A DNA stretch of 63,743 nucleotides, taken from assembly GCA_035295665.1 (NCBI GenBank), contig DATGIQ010000477.1, positions 1 through 63,743 on the forward strand, in the 5' to 3' direction. This document shows, one piece after another, positions 54,942 to 63,204 of the stretch; position 1 is the stretch's first letter; each line of letters starts with the position of its first letter. A program made the position numbers and the translations under genes. The notes beneath the pieces are model-generated. The model was given only the letters and a program-made list of their open reading frames with translations. It made no database searches and had not been told where the DNA came from. The stretch is from DATGIQ01 sp035295665 (GTDB lineage Bacteria; Planctomycetota; Planctomycetia; Gemmatales; Gemmataceae).

Positions 54942-55997
54942 ATGAAACGCATGCGGATCCTTCGGTTGTACTTCGCGTTGCTGGCCGCGTTGGCCTGCGC
55001 CGAGCTGGCCCACGCTCAAGAACCCAAAACCTTTACCGTGATGGTCGGCGCCGAGGATACTTCGGTGGGGGCCGACGTCGATGCCTTTTTCCCCGACACC
55101 TTGCTCATCCACGTCGGCGATACCGTGCATTGGCAGCGCAACGCCAATGAGATCCACACGGTCGCCTTCCTGGCGGGCACACCGATGCCCGACTTGATCA
55201 TTCCGGCGCCTGCCGGCCTGCCCTCGCCGTTGATGTTCAACCCGGTGGCGGCCTACCCTGCGGGCGCGACCGACGGGCAGTACGATGGCACGACCTTTGC
55301 CAACTCCGGCATCATTGGACCCGATCCGGGTCAGGCCGAGTCGTTCGATCTGACGTTTACGACGCCAGGTACTTACAACTACGTCTGCCTCGTGCACGGC
55401 GTAACCATGTCGGGCAAGGTCATCGTCCTGGATTACCCCGATGAGATTCCCACCCCGGATGAGGTCCACCATGAGGCACAGCTCTTGATCGCTGCGGAGC
55501 TGGCGCAGGTCCCGGTGGCGGTCGCCCTGGCGAATGCGGAGATACCGCCTCCGACACCGAACGCGGACGGCACGACCACGTTTCAGGTGTTGGTCGGCTA
55601 CGAGATGGGACAGTTGCATCTCGTGCACTTCTTCCCCGACGAACTGACCGTTCACCCCGGCGATACGGTGGAGTGGCTGCTGAGCAAGGAGGTGATGGTC
55701 GACCCGCACACGATCACCTTCCTGAACGGCAACGCGGAGCCTGACGTCGCACTGCCTGTGCCCCAGGACAACGGGCCGCCTCTGCTCCTGTTCAACCCCG
55801 AGGTATTCGTCCCCCAGAACGCGGGCCAGGCTCTTACCGGCCAGGGCCTCTATAGCTCAGGCTTACTGATGCCAGCGGCTGCAGGCGGCCCGACCAGCTT
55901 CGCGTTTCAGATCGGTGCTATCAGCGGTCTGCTGCCCTACGAGTGCTTGCTGCACGACTCCAGTGGGATGAGAGCGTTGCTGGAGGTCAAGCCGTGA
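54942..55997 (+). CDS. Secreted protein with two plastocyanin-like copper domains
   Basis: 351 residues; AAAGGAG 7 nt upstream supports ATG 54942. Signal peptide to about residue 26 (LALLAALACAELAHA-type, here ALLAALACAELAHAQ). Domain 1 (about 30-165) has FFPDTLLIHVGDTVHWQ and the copper ligands His in EIHTV, Cys-His-Met in YVCLVHGVTMSG. Domain 2 (about 205-350) has FFPDELTVHPGDTVEW, His in DPHTI and YECLLHDSSGM. Both domains appear to hold a complete type 1 site, so this is a two-copper periplasmic electron carrier or blue copper protein. No oxidase domain is attached. Partners are not apparent. Confidence 0.87.
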   Translation: MKRMRILRLYFALLAALACAELAHAQEPKTFTVMVGAEDTSVGADVDAFFPDTLLIHVGDTVHWQRNANEIHTVAFLAGTPMPDLIIPAPAGLPSPLMFNPVAAYPAGATDGQYDGTTFANSGIIGPDPGQAESFDLTFTTPGTYNYVCLVHGVTMSGKVIVLDYPDEIPTPDEVHHEAQLLIAAELAQVPVAVALANAEIPPPTPNADGTTTFQVLVGYEMGQLHLVHFFPDELTVHPGDTVEWLLSKEVMVDPHTITFLNGNAEPDVALPVPQDNGPPLLLFNPEVFVPQNAGQALTGQGLYSSGLLMPAAAGGPTSFAFQIGAISGLLPYECLLHDSSGMRALLEVKP

Positions 55998-56010
55998 GGA
56001 TCTAGTTTTG

Positions 56011-56054
56011 ACTCTCGTTCCCAGGGTCACCGGGGGAACCCTGAGAACGAGAGT
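56011..56054. repeat. 17-bp inverted repeat between the cupredoxin and FG-GAP genes
   Basis: Arms 56011-56027 and 56038-56054 pair with a single mismatch around a 10-nt loop. Core CTCGTTCCCAGGGT. It lies 14 nt after a stop codon, so it is a likely terminator or REP-like repeat. Confidence 0.65.
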
Positions 56055-56085
56055 TTGAGTATCGATCCGATAGGAGGAATGAGCA

Positions 56086-57336
56086 ATGTGGTGGTGCATC
56101 CTGGCCGGCCTGCTGGCCGCAGCCGACCCTGCCGCCAACGACCTCGCGCCGCCAGTTCAGCTCTGTGCGGGAGGTCAACCCATCAACGTCGACATGGGGC
56201 ACGCCGCCCCGTTCGTGGCCGACCTGAAAGGCGACGGCCACATGGTCCTGCTCGTGGGACAGTTCGGGCAAGGCAAGCTTCGGCTTTACCCCAACATCGG
56301 CACGCGGAGCGAGCCGAAGTTTGATCAATTTGAGTGGTTCCAGGCGGGTGGCAAAGTCGTCAGCCTACCGGCGGGGTGATGTATCGGCTTCACGCCACAG
56401 TTTGTGGACTTCGATGGCGACGGCATCGGCGACATCCTCAGCGGCAGCTACCCCGGCGATCTGTACTTCTTCAAAGGCCAAGGCAAGGGCGCATTCGCTG
56501 CCCCAGTGAAGCTGCAGCGCAGCGGCAAAGAGATCAACCTGGGCCCCTCCTCCACCGTCTTCGCCGTGGACTGGCGCGGGACGGGCCGGCTCGACCTGTT
56601 GGTCGGCAATATGCAGGGCGACCTCTATTTGCTTCCCAACGACGGCAGCAAGGCGAACCCGACTTACGGCACCCCACGCAAGCTGGAGGCCGGTGGCCAG
56701 CCGATTCGAGCCTCGCATCACGGCGATTCGCAGCCCGTCGCCGCCGATTGGGATGGCGACGGGTTGCTCGATTTGATCGTCGGTTGGGGGGATGGCAGCG
56801 TGGTCTGGTATCGCAATATCGGCAGCAAGACGGAGCCGAAGCTGGCCAAAGGTATCACCCTCGTCCCACCTGCGCCCTGGCCCAATAATGATGACAACAC
56901 CCCTCCGACCGAGAATAAGAAACCTGGCGTGCGTGCCAAGATCTGCGTGGTCGATTGGAACGGCGGTGGCCGTCTCGATCTCCTCGTTGGCGACTTCGGC
57001 GGCATCTATGGGGAAAAGCCCGTCCTATCCGAACAGGATAAGCAACTCGAGCAGGAGGCCAACCGCAAGATGCAAGTGCTGCAGAAGAAGATGCAGCCGT
57101 TTTACGACCAATGCACCAAGATCCTCAAATCCTCGGCCAAGGGAGACAATACCGCTGCCGCCAAGGCTGAACGGCAAAAGAAAGCCCTGGAAGTCTTGAG
57201 CCAGACGGAATTTCAAGAGTTGCAGAAGGAAATGCACAAGGTTTCGGAGATCGTGCGCACGTTCCGACGTCGTCCCGTGCATCAGGGGCACGTTTGGCTC
57301 TACCTTCGAAAGCCGCCTGCAGCAGCGGCCAACTAA
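56086..57336 (+). CDS. FG-GAP/VCBS repeat protein with one in-frame UGA codon (selenoprotein candidate or nonsense allele)
   Basis: One frame of 417 codons from ATG 56086 (strong TAGGAGGAA upstream) to the TAA at 57334, broken only by UGA at 56377-56379 (codon 98). The first half has a short signal peptide (MWWCILAGLLAAADPAA) and GHAAPFVADLKGDGHMVLLV; the second resumes at once with CIGFTPQFVDFDGDGIGDIL, GTGRLDLLVGNMQGDLYLL, DWDGDGLLDLIVGWGDGSV and DWNGGGRLDLLVGDFGGIYG, calcium-binding beta-propeller repeats, then a helical tail. No ribosome binding site precedes the second half. In related proteins this point appears to be Cys-Cys, so UGA would replace Cys and precede Cys99. A 5-bp hairpin with a GUU loop follows at 56395-56407. 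Selenocysteine insertion, nonsense mutation or sequencing error are all possible. Confidence 0.7.
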
Positions 57337-57795
57337 CTCCGCATGCGGCGCCCGCGCCGAACCAACGTGGCCTGGGCTCGTGTTTCCGGCCCGAGTTGAT
57401 CCGGATGGGTCGCTTTACGCGTCTAACTTGGGTGCTTCCCGGGGAAACCGGGTACTACCCTGCTGGCGGTGTTGAAGCCACAAGAGAAGCAATGATTCGC
57501 TGGGCTACCAGGCAGGAAACAGCACCATTCCTCGTTTACCCACTTGATCCCGCGTGCATTCGGGCTAGGTCAAGGATGCAGCTCGACGGTCCACAAAAAC
57601 CCACTACACCTCAGGCCCGCCTGCGTACTGCCAAGTCATAAGATCCCGTCGCGGTAATCATGTACCTTCGAGGAGGTTAGCCGCTTTGCCCGCTCTCACT
57701 TCCTCTTTCCACGAGGATTGGTTTTTGGACGGCGAATCCCCTGGCTGTCGTAGCCGCGCCCGAAACGCAGGCAACGCCAGGATCCAGGAACCAAA
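57337..57795. other. Gene-free spacer
   Basis: No coding region was recognised between the FG-GAP gene and the inverted repeat at 57796. No RNA gene seen. Confidence 0.4.
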
Positions 57796-57852
57796 AGGCG
57801 GGACCGCGAAAGCATGGCAGACGCCCTGCCATCCTTTCACGCGGCCCCGCCT
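57796..57852. repeat. Imperfect 26-bp inverted repeat near the end of the ECF sigma gene
   Basis: The left arm (57796-57820) and right arm (57826-57852) pair over AGGCGGG, CCGCG, AAAG and ATGGCAG with two mismatches and one unpaired base; the loop is ACGCC. It lies 18 nt downstream of the minus-strand sigma gene's stop, so it is probably its terminator, although no T run follows. Confidence 0.6.
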
Positions 57853-57869
57853 GGCGATCGGCCCGCTTC

Positions 57870-58481
57870 TCAGGCACATACCATTTCACGCGACCGGCGA
57901 ACTTCCGTCCGACGGCTCGGTGGAGTATCCCCCGGCTGCGTGCCGCGGTCCAGGTGCCGGCGCAGCCGATTCCGCGCCACGTGCAGCCGCCGCTTGATCG
58001 TGCCGATCGGCGTCTCGAACTCACGGCTCATTTGCTTGAGCGATCGGCCGTGGATGTAGAACGCCACCAGCGTCGCGCGGTCCACCGGCTTGAGGCGATC
58101 CAGTCCAGCCCAGAGCTGAGCCTTCTGCTCCATCAAGACCAGTTCGTCGAGCGGGCTCGATGCCGACGCCGGGACGTTCTCCAGGACGGCGGGCTCGGCC
58201 CCGCGCAACGGACCGCGCCGCGTCAAGCGGTTGAGGGCCATCCGCTCCGCAATTTGCCGCAGCCAGCCGGCGAAGCAGTTCACATCCCGCAACTGACTCA
58301 GCTTCGTCATGGCGTGGATGAAGACCTCCTGAACCAGCTCCTGCGCCTCCGTCGGATTGCGCAGCCGGGCCAAGGCCAGCGCGTACACCGTTGTCTGGAA
58401 GCGCTCGACCAACTCGCCATAGGCCGATCGGTCCCCCGTGCGGGCCCGCTCCACAACTTTCGTCAGCTCATTCCAAGTCAT
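57870..58481 (-). CDS. ECF RNA polymerase sigma factor
   Basis: 203 residues from ATG 58481. Region 2: YGELVERFQTTVYALALARL, EAQELVQEVFIHAMTKL and CFAGWLRQIAERMALNRL. Region 4: LKPVDRATLVAFYIHGRSLK, QMSREFETPIGTIKRRLHVA. A basic tail of about 25 residues follows. It is a plain ECF type without membrane extension and without an adjacent anti-sigma gene. Targets unknown. The ECF group cannot be assigned by eye. Confidence 0.92.
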   Translation of the reverse strand: MTWNELTKVVERARTGDRSAYGELVERFQTTVYALALARLRNPTEAQELVQEVFIHAMTKLSQLRDVNCFAGWLRQIAERMALNRLTRRGPLRGAEPAVLENVPASASSPLDELVLMEQKAQLWAGLDRLKPVDRATLVAFYIHGRSLKQMSREFETPIGTIKRRLHVARNRLRRHLDRGTQPGDTPPSRRTEVRRSREMVCA

Positions 58482-59476
58482 CGAAAATCTACCTATCCCG
58501 ATCCATGCCAAGGGTCGACTTCACCGCCATGCGAAGGGCCGTTTCCGCCAAGGATCAGCAATTGGCGGCCGGCAGACTATTGCGGTGACGGCGACGGTTC
58601 ACGCTGACACGAGCTTGGCTTCGCCCAACTGGTCCGGGTGGCTTGCGGTGCTCGCTGCGGCTATCCCTGACGAACAGAGACACGACCGCACCGGTCCAGC
58701 TGGGAGAAGGCGCCCGCGTTGGTTACAGCGTGGGAAAAAGGAAGGTTTTTGATTCGCGCTTCTGGAATCGAATTTGGCGGCAGCGATCCAATTCCAATCA
58801 AAAATCGCAAATCAAAAATCACCCGCCGGGCGTTTGGGAGCAGCATTGCCTACGGATGCCAGGTGCTCGGCCGATTCTCGGCTCAAACGCCAGGCAGCCG
58901 TAAGGCCCGTTCCTCCCATTGCCGGGGACCAAGCAAACCCACTGCTGGGAAGGCGCCCAGAACATTCGGACCGACCGGCCCGATCGGCGGCAGCAACCGC
59001 GCCGTATCTGTCGGCGTGGTCGAGCCGCGTCCTGGTTTTCTGACCAGCTTGCGGAATTGCCTGCGACGGGGGTCGCATGGAGAATGGAATCGCCGTAGCC
59101 TCGCGGCTGGCCGAAGTAAACCCCATGCCCAGTGTGCCCGTCACGACGCCGCGGATCACGCAGACGCTGTCCAGCACCAGGGTATTGCGGTTCATTACGG
59201 CCATGGGAGACCTCCGGCGACTAAGAGATAGGTGTTGATACGATTGCCAATGGGTCCGCTCACCGGAATCCTGCCGAGCAACCCAAGTATCTTGTTCTAC
59301 ATCATAATCCTCATCTGCCCGAAATCAACCTCACCGAGGAGGTTCATTCCATCGGGTTTTGGTTCCCGAAAAATGAACCAAAAAGCCCCATGTATTTTAC
59401 AGACGTGCACCGCCAAAAAAGGTTCACAGATTTTTTGGGAAGTTCAATCGCGGCATGCGAGCTGCCGCGGAAGCCT
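58482..59476. other. Region without recognised genes
   Basis: About 1 kb with no recognisable protein family. One minus-strand frame (58812-59204, 130 residues, MNRNTLVLDSVCVIRGVV near its start, GGAGG 6 nt before ATG) has a good ribosome binding site but no known features and could be a remnant. Around 58795-58825 there is a short AT-rich direct repeat (AATCAAAAATC twice). Confidence 0.35.
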
Positions 59477-60196
59477 TCAATTCTCGTCTCTGAGAAGATG
59501 GCTTTGTTCCCCTGGCTTGGCCCAGGTAATCCGCGATAAGCCAACCGCGATGCCCAGAATGGCCCCGAAAACCGCGGCCCCGAAAACTCTTGTTTTCATC
59601 GGTGGCCCAGAGGGAAGGAAATTGGGGATGAGTCCAAGCATGACGCCGATCAGAGCCCCGCTTGCAGCCTCGACAAATATCCCAAGAAGGAGAACGGAAT
59701 GGCTCCGTACCATTGTGAAGCCCGCGGCCAACATCCGCAACGAGCCTGTGGCGACTCCTCTCGCAAGGGAATAAACACCTGTCAAGGCTCGCGCCAGGAT
59801 CCGCCAAAGCTCCGCGATTAAACTCCACAACCACATGAAAGCGGACCGCAACAGATAGCCTAGCAAGGCGCAAAGTGCGATGAGCACAATTCTTAGCAAC
59901 TCGGCCAATGCCAAGAGGAGCAGGACCACTCGGTACGCACCGGCCCTTGCCAGCGCAGGAGCATGCAGGAGCACAGCCCTGGAATGAATCAATTGTTCCT
60001 TGGTCCAGAACAGGACGCGCTTGAGGAAAGCTCGTCGACCGTAAGCGGCTCGAGCACCCAAGCAAACGACGAGCCCGATCACGGCCAAGGCCGTAAGAGC
60101 CACCAATACTTTGGCCAGCAAAATGACCAACAAGCCAAGGAGGATCAGCTTGCCGATCCCGCGAAGCACTCTCGTCTGGGCGTGTGCGATCTCCAT
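59477..60196 (-). CDS. Predicted integral membrane protein of unknown function
   Basis: 239 residues with about five hydrophobic segments: LILLGLLVILLAKVLVALTA, VVLLLLALAELLRIVLIALC, LLGIFVEAASGALIGVMLGL, FGAAVFGAILGIAVGL and a weaker one near LLRSAFMWLWSLIAELWRIL. GAGGGGG upstream supports ATG 60196. Composition is Leu/Ala-rich with amphipathic parts. No family recognised and no clear operon partner. The coding sequence has an ordinary codon pattern, so it is likely real. Confidence 0.6.
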   Translation of the reverse strand: MEIAHAQTRVLRGIGKLILLGLLVILLAKVLVALTALAVIGLVVCLGARAAYGRRAFLKRVLFWTKEQLIHSRAVLLHAPALARAGAYRVVLLLLALAELLRIVLIALCALLGYLLRSAFMWLWSLIAELWRILARALTGVYSLARGVATGSLRMLAAGFTMVRSHSVLLLGIFVEAASGALIGVMLGLIPNFLPSGPPMKTRVFGAAVFGAILGIAVGLSRITWAKPGEQSHLLRDEN

Positions 60197-60714
60197 GGCG
60201 GTTGACCCCCTCGCAATACTGCGGCACCGTTATCGATCCGAATTACTCAGGGCGAACCCGAGAGATAATTGTACCTATTTCATTCGCTGTGAGGAACCAA
60301 TTCATTTAATGAAATTCCGAAGGTTTGATTGCTTCGTCTCCCTGCAGCTGGGACCACAGGATGTGAACGCATGAACACAACGTTTCCAAGTTGCACAGTA
60401 CATTCAACGCGAACTGTGTAAACATACCAGACACTTCACATTATCCAAGCTGGCTGATCATTTCCAATTGCTAAACTACCCTCACTCAGACAATATAGAG
60501 GTCCGGTCGGAACGGGAATTGAATGGTATTTGGAAGAGGACGAGAGAGTCCGCTTCGCTCATCGGGAGATGATTGGGGATGGCTGACAAGGATTCCTGTT
60601 TCGCGGTTACTAGGGGTTGCCGGTGCTATCCGTCACCGCTATACTTCCCTTTTCATGACTCGCTCACGTTGAAAGTGGTTCTGGCAACGATAGTTAGGCT
60701 TTGGATCTCAAGCG
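60197..60714. other. Spacer upstream of the fatty-acid-type operon
   Basis: More AT-rich than the surroundings; no gene recognised. It probably holds the divergent promoters of the membrane protein and the FabZ-like gene. No consensus promoter could be assigned. Confidence 0.4.
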
Positions 60715-61317
60715 ATGCGCTTTTGCTTGGTGGACCGGATCCTAGAGGTACAACACGGTAAGCTAATCCGTGCGGTCAAAAACCTGACACTGGGAGAAGA
60801 ATATTTGGCCGACCATTTTCCGACGTTTCCAGTTATGCCAGGCGTCTTGATGCTGCAAACCTTGATCGAGGCGGGCGCCTGGCTCCTTCGGGTGACCGAT
60901 AGTTTTCAGCACAGCGTCATTGTGCTGCGGGAAGCCAAGCACGTGAAGTATGGAACCTTCATGGAGCCGAGCCGGCGCATGTTGATCTCCACGGAGTTGA
61001 TCGAGCAAGACAAGGACATTGTCACATTCAAAGGCAAAGGTGAAGTGAACGGCAATACAACGGTCTCGGCTCGGTTCAGCGTCAGCCGCTCCAATCTGCG
61101 CGATCGGAATCCGGCGCTGCGAAAGGTGGACGAGCGGCTCATCGAGCATCTGCGCAATTTGTATACCGTGCTCAAGGGCGAGCCGGAAGGGGCGGCGCGT
61201 GGCGGGTGGCGGGCGGCGGGAAAAGAAGACCCAGAGAACGGAGAGAAGGCGGAGGCCTCTTCTCCCCCCATCCGCCACCCGCCGCGCGCCACTTCCCCGA
61301 AGGATGGCAAGCGATGA
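60715..61317 (+). CDS. FabZ-like hydratase-fold protein with Gln in place of the catalytic Glu
   Basis: 200 residues. The hot-dog core shows LVDRILEVQHGKLIRAVKNL, then DHFPTFPVMPGVLMLQTLIE: catalytic-type His34 is present, but the position of the usual Glu (E48 in the paralogue at 62622) is Gln48. It may therefore be a non-catalytic partner or have altered activity. Residues after about 158 (ARGGWRAAGKEDPENGEKAE, then SSPPIRHPPRATSPKDGKR) are translated from a GC-rich inverted repeat inserted at the 3' end. It overlaps fabG by 4 nt (ATGA). Part of the operon FabZ-like, FabG, ACP, FabZ, ketosynthase. Confidence 0.8.
   Translation: MRFCLVDRILEVQHGKLIRAVKNLTLGEEYLADHFPTFPVMPGVLMLQTLIEAGAWLLRVTDSFQHSVIVLREAKHVKYGTFMEPSRRMLISTELIEQDKDIVTFKGKGEVNGNTTVSARFSVSRSNLRDRNPALRKVDERLIEHLRNLYTVLKGEPEGAARGGWRAAGKEDPENGEKAEASSPPIRHPPRATSPKDGKR
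61185..61297. repeat. GC-rich inverted repeat inside the 3' end of the FabZ-like gene
   Basis: Arms at 61185-61212 and 61272-61296 pair over about 24 positions with a small gap; the shared core is GGCGGGTGGCGG. It forms the last 40 codons of the gene and ends 17 nt before the fabG start. Relatives lie at 62089-62144 and 63111-63188. Confidence 0.7.
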
Positions 61318-62072
61318 AATTGAAGGATCAAGTCGCCCTGGTGACCGGCGGCAGCCGGGGGATCGGCCGCGCGATCGTCAAGGCCTTCGCGGCAGAAGGC
61401 GCTAAGGTTGCTTTTGTTTACCGGGGGAACCAAAAAGCTGCTGAAAACCTGGTCCAGGAGATCAGCCAGGCCAGCGGCACCGTCCTGGCTCTCCAAGCGG
61501 ACGTCACCAATGCCGAACAGGCCCAGGCGTGCGTCGACCGGGTTGCCAAGGCGTGGGATCGTTTCGATATTTTGGTCAATAACGCTGGCATCATCCATGA
61601 CGACCTGTTTGTTCGTCTGGAGCCGGAAGCCTGGCAGAGTGTCCTGCAAACGAACCTCGGCGGGACGTATAACTTCTGCCGGGCCGTCGCCTACACGTTG
61701 ATGCGCCAGCGGCATGGCCGAATTATCAATATTTCCAGCGTGGCTGCCGAGCACGTGAACATGGGCCAGACGAATTATGCGGCCAGCAAGGGAGCCATCA
61801 ACGCCTTTACTCGTGCCTTGGCCGTTGAGCTGGCCAGCCGCAACGTAACGGTCAACGCCATCGCCCCAGGGTTTATCGAAACCGATATGAGCGAGGCGGT
61901 CCGGAACAAAGCCGGGGACATGATCAAAAAGATTATTCCCCTCCGCCGACTTGGGCAGCCAGAGGACATTGCCCGGGTGGCGTTGTTCCTCGCCTCGGCC
62001 GATAGCAGTTACCTGACCGGTCAAGTGTTGACCGTGGACGGGGGGCTAAGCTTGGGGGCGATTTCGGGTTAG
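61314..62072 (+). CDS. fabG: 3-oxoacyl-ACP reductase (FabG)
   Basis: 252 residues. The short-chain dehydrogenase fold is clear: TGGSRGIG (11-18) binds NADP, NNAG lies at 89-92, the catalytic triad is Ser142, Tyr155 and Lys159 (YAASKG), and the end has LTGQVLTVDGGLSLG. It reduces 3-oxoacyl-ACP to 3-hydroxyacyl-ACP in fatty-acid or polyketide assembly, in the cytoplasm. It overlaps the FabZ-like gene by 4 nt, and the acyl carrier protein gene follows after 102 nt. Confidence 0.95.
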   Translation: MKLKDQVALVTGGSRGIGRAIVKAFAAEGAKVAFVYRGNQKAAENLVQEISQASGTVLALQADVTNAEQAQACVDRVAKAWDRFDILVNNAGIIHDDLFVRLEPEAWQSVLQTNLGGTYNFCRAVAYTLMRQRHGRIINISSVAAEHVNMGQTNYAASKGAINAFTRALAVELASRNVTVNAIAPGFIETDMSEAVRNKAGDMIKKIIPLRRLGQPEDIARVALFLASADSSYLTGQVLTVDGGLSLGAISG

Positions 62073-62088
62073 GTGGAGAAATTGGTTG

Positions 62089-62144
62089 GTGGCGGAGGAC
62101 GCGAGCCCTGAGCCCGTCCTCTCGTGTCACGGACCACCCGCCAC
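62089..62144. repeat. GC-rich hairpin between fabG and the acyl carrier protein gene
   Basis: Outer GTGGCGG/CCGCCAC and inner GAGGACG (62095-62101) with CGTCCTC (62115-62121) form a nested stem. Related in sequence to the repeats at 61185 and 63111. Confidence 0.45.
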
Positions 62145-62174
62145 GGTTGCATCTTACTTTGGAGGATTCTGTCA

Positions 62175-62576
62175 ATGCCGAACCAGGAAGAAATCTATTC
62201 CAAGGTGTCCGCGACGCTCATGGAAGCGCTGAATGTCGATGAAGAAGAAATCAAGCCGACGTCCACACTTCAGGGCGATCTCGGTGCGGAATCCATTGAC
62301 TTCTTGGACATTGTCTTCCGCCTGGAGCGGGAGTTCGGGATCAAGATTCCGCGTGGCGAGCTGTTCCCGGAATCGATCTTTCAAGGCGATCCGGAGTTCG
62401 TGCAGAACGGCAAAGTGACCGAAAAGGGTCTGTCCGAGTTGCGTGCGCGCATGCCCTATGCCGATCTCCGCGAGTTCGAAAAGAATCCGGAAATCCGAGC
62501 GATCAGCGATTTATTCACGGTGGACATGATTACCCGTTACATTCAGGGAAAATTAGGCGAGCCCAGCAACAACTAA
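62175..62576 (+). CDS. Acyl carrier protein with long insertion
   Basis: 133 residues; GGAGG at 62161-62165 supports ATG 62175. A normal start (EEIYSKVSATLMEALNVDEE) leads to GDLGAESIDFLDIVFRLE with Ser40 as the phosphopantetheine site. Bacterial ACPs are usually near 77-80 residues; here an extra stretch of about 40 residues (LFPESIFQGDPEFVQNGKVT, then EKGLSELRARMPYADL) sits between the second and last helices, and the end is ISDLFTVDMITRYIQGKLG. It should carry the growing acyl chain for the enzymes encoded on either side. The insertion might bind a specific partner of this operon. Confidence 0.88.
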   Translation: MPNQEEIYSKVSATLMEALNVDEEEIKPTSTLQGDLGAESIDFLDIVFRLEREFGIKIPRGELFPESIFQGDPEFVQNGKVTEKGLSELRARMPYADLREFEKNPEIRAISDLFTVDMITRYIQGKLGEPSNN

Positions 62577-62621
62577 TGACCTTCTCGATTTTTGATTTTG
62601 CAATCAAGAATCGCAACTACC

Positions 62622-63104
62622 ATGCGTTGGATCTGGATCGACCGATTCTTGGAGTTTCACCGCGGCAAATCTGCTCGGGCTATCAAAAGCCTGAGCATGG
62701 CGGAGGATTACTTTGGCGATCATTTCCCGGGATACCCGGTGATGCCGGGCACGCTGATCCTGGAGGGGTTGGCCCAAACGGGGGGCGTTCTGGTCGGAGA
62801 GGTCAATGATTTCCACGAAAAAGTGGTCTTGGCCAAGATCCCCTGGGCCCGCTTCTATCGTGAGGCTCTGCCCGGCGAGCAGCTGATCTATGACGCCGAG
62901 GTCTTGCACCTCCGGCCCGAAGGGGCCGTGGTTGGAGGAAAGGTAACGGTCGATGACGAACTGATCGCTGAGGCGGAGGTCTTCTTTGCCTTCCTCGACA
63001 AATCGAGCTCGCCGCAAGCTTTCGGCGACCAGAACTTCGTCTTCAGTGGTGAGCTGAAGCACTTGCTGGGACTGGTAAAGGTCCTGGCCGACCGGACGGG
63101 ATGA
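62622..63104 (+). CDS. 3-hydroxyacyl-ACP dehydratase (FabZ-like)
   Basis: 160 residues from ATG 62622. IDRFLEFHRGKSARAIKSLS leads to DHFPGYPVMPGTLILEGLAQ, with both FabZ catalytic residues His34 and Glu48. It dehydrates 3-hydroxyacyl-ACP to the trans-2-enoyl form. It is a paralogue of the protein at 60715 (same spacing, Glu kept). No strong ribosome binding site was seen. A GC-rich repeat follows before the ketosynthase gene. Confidence 0.88.
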   Translation: MRWIWIDRFLEFHRGKSARAIKSLSMAEDYFGDHFPGYPVMPGTLILEGLAQTGGVLVGEVNDFHEKVVLAKIPWARFYREALPGEQLIYDAEVLHLRPEGAVVGGKVTVDDELIAEAEVFFAFLDKSSSPQAFGDQNFVFSGELKHLLGLVKVLADRTG

Positions 63105-63110
63105 CAGATC

Positions 63111-63188
63111 GTGGCGCGTGGCGGGTGATGGGTGGCGGGAAAGACGAATGGCTTTGCCACCCGCCACCCGCCACCCCCCACCCACCAC
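63111..63188. repeat. GC-rich inverted repeat before the ketosynthase gene
   Basis: GTGGCGCGTGGCGGGTG-type left arm and CCCGCCACCCGCCACC-type right arm pair imperfectly around a loop near 63140-63155. Sequence closely resembles the repeat at 61185-61297. It ends just before the ketosynthase start. Confidence 0.6.
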
Positions 63189-63204
63189 GATGGTACGGTG
63201 TGCC

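Noticed and set aside
58812..59204. A 130-codon minus-strand frame with good GGAGG
   Set aside because: No recognisable domain and odd composition; noted in the gap entry but not called as a gene.
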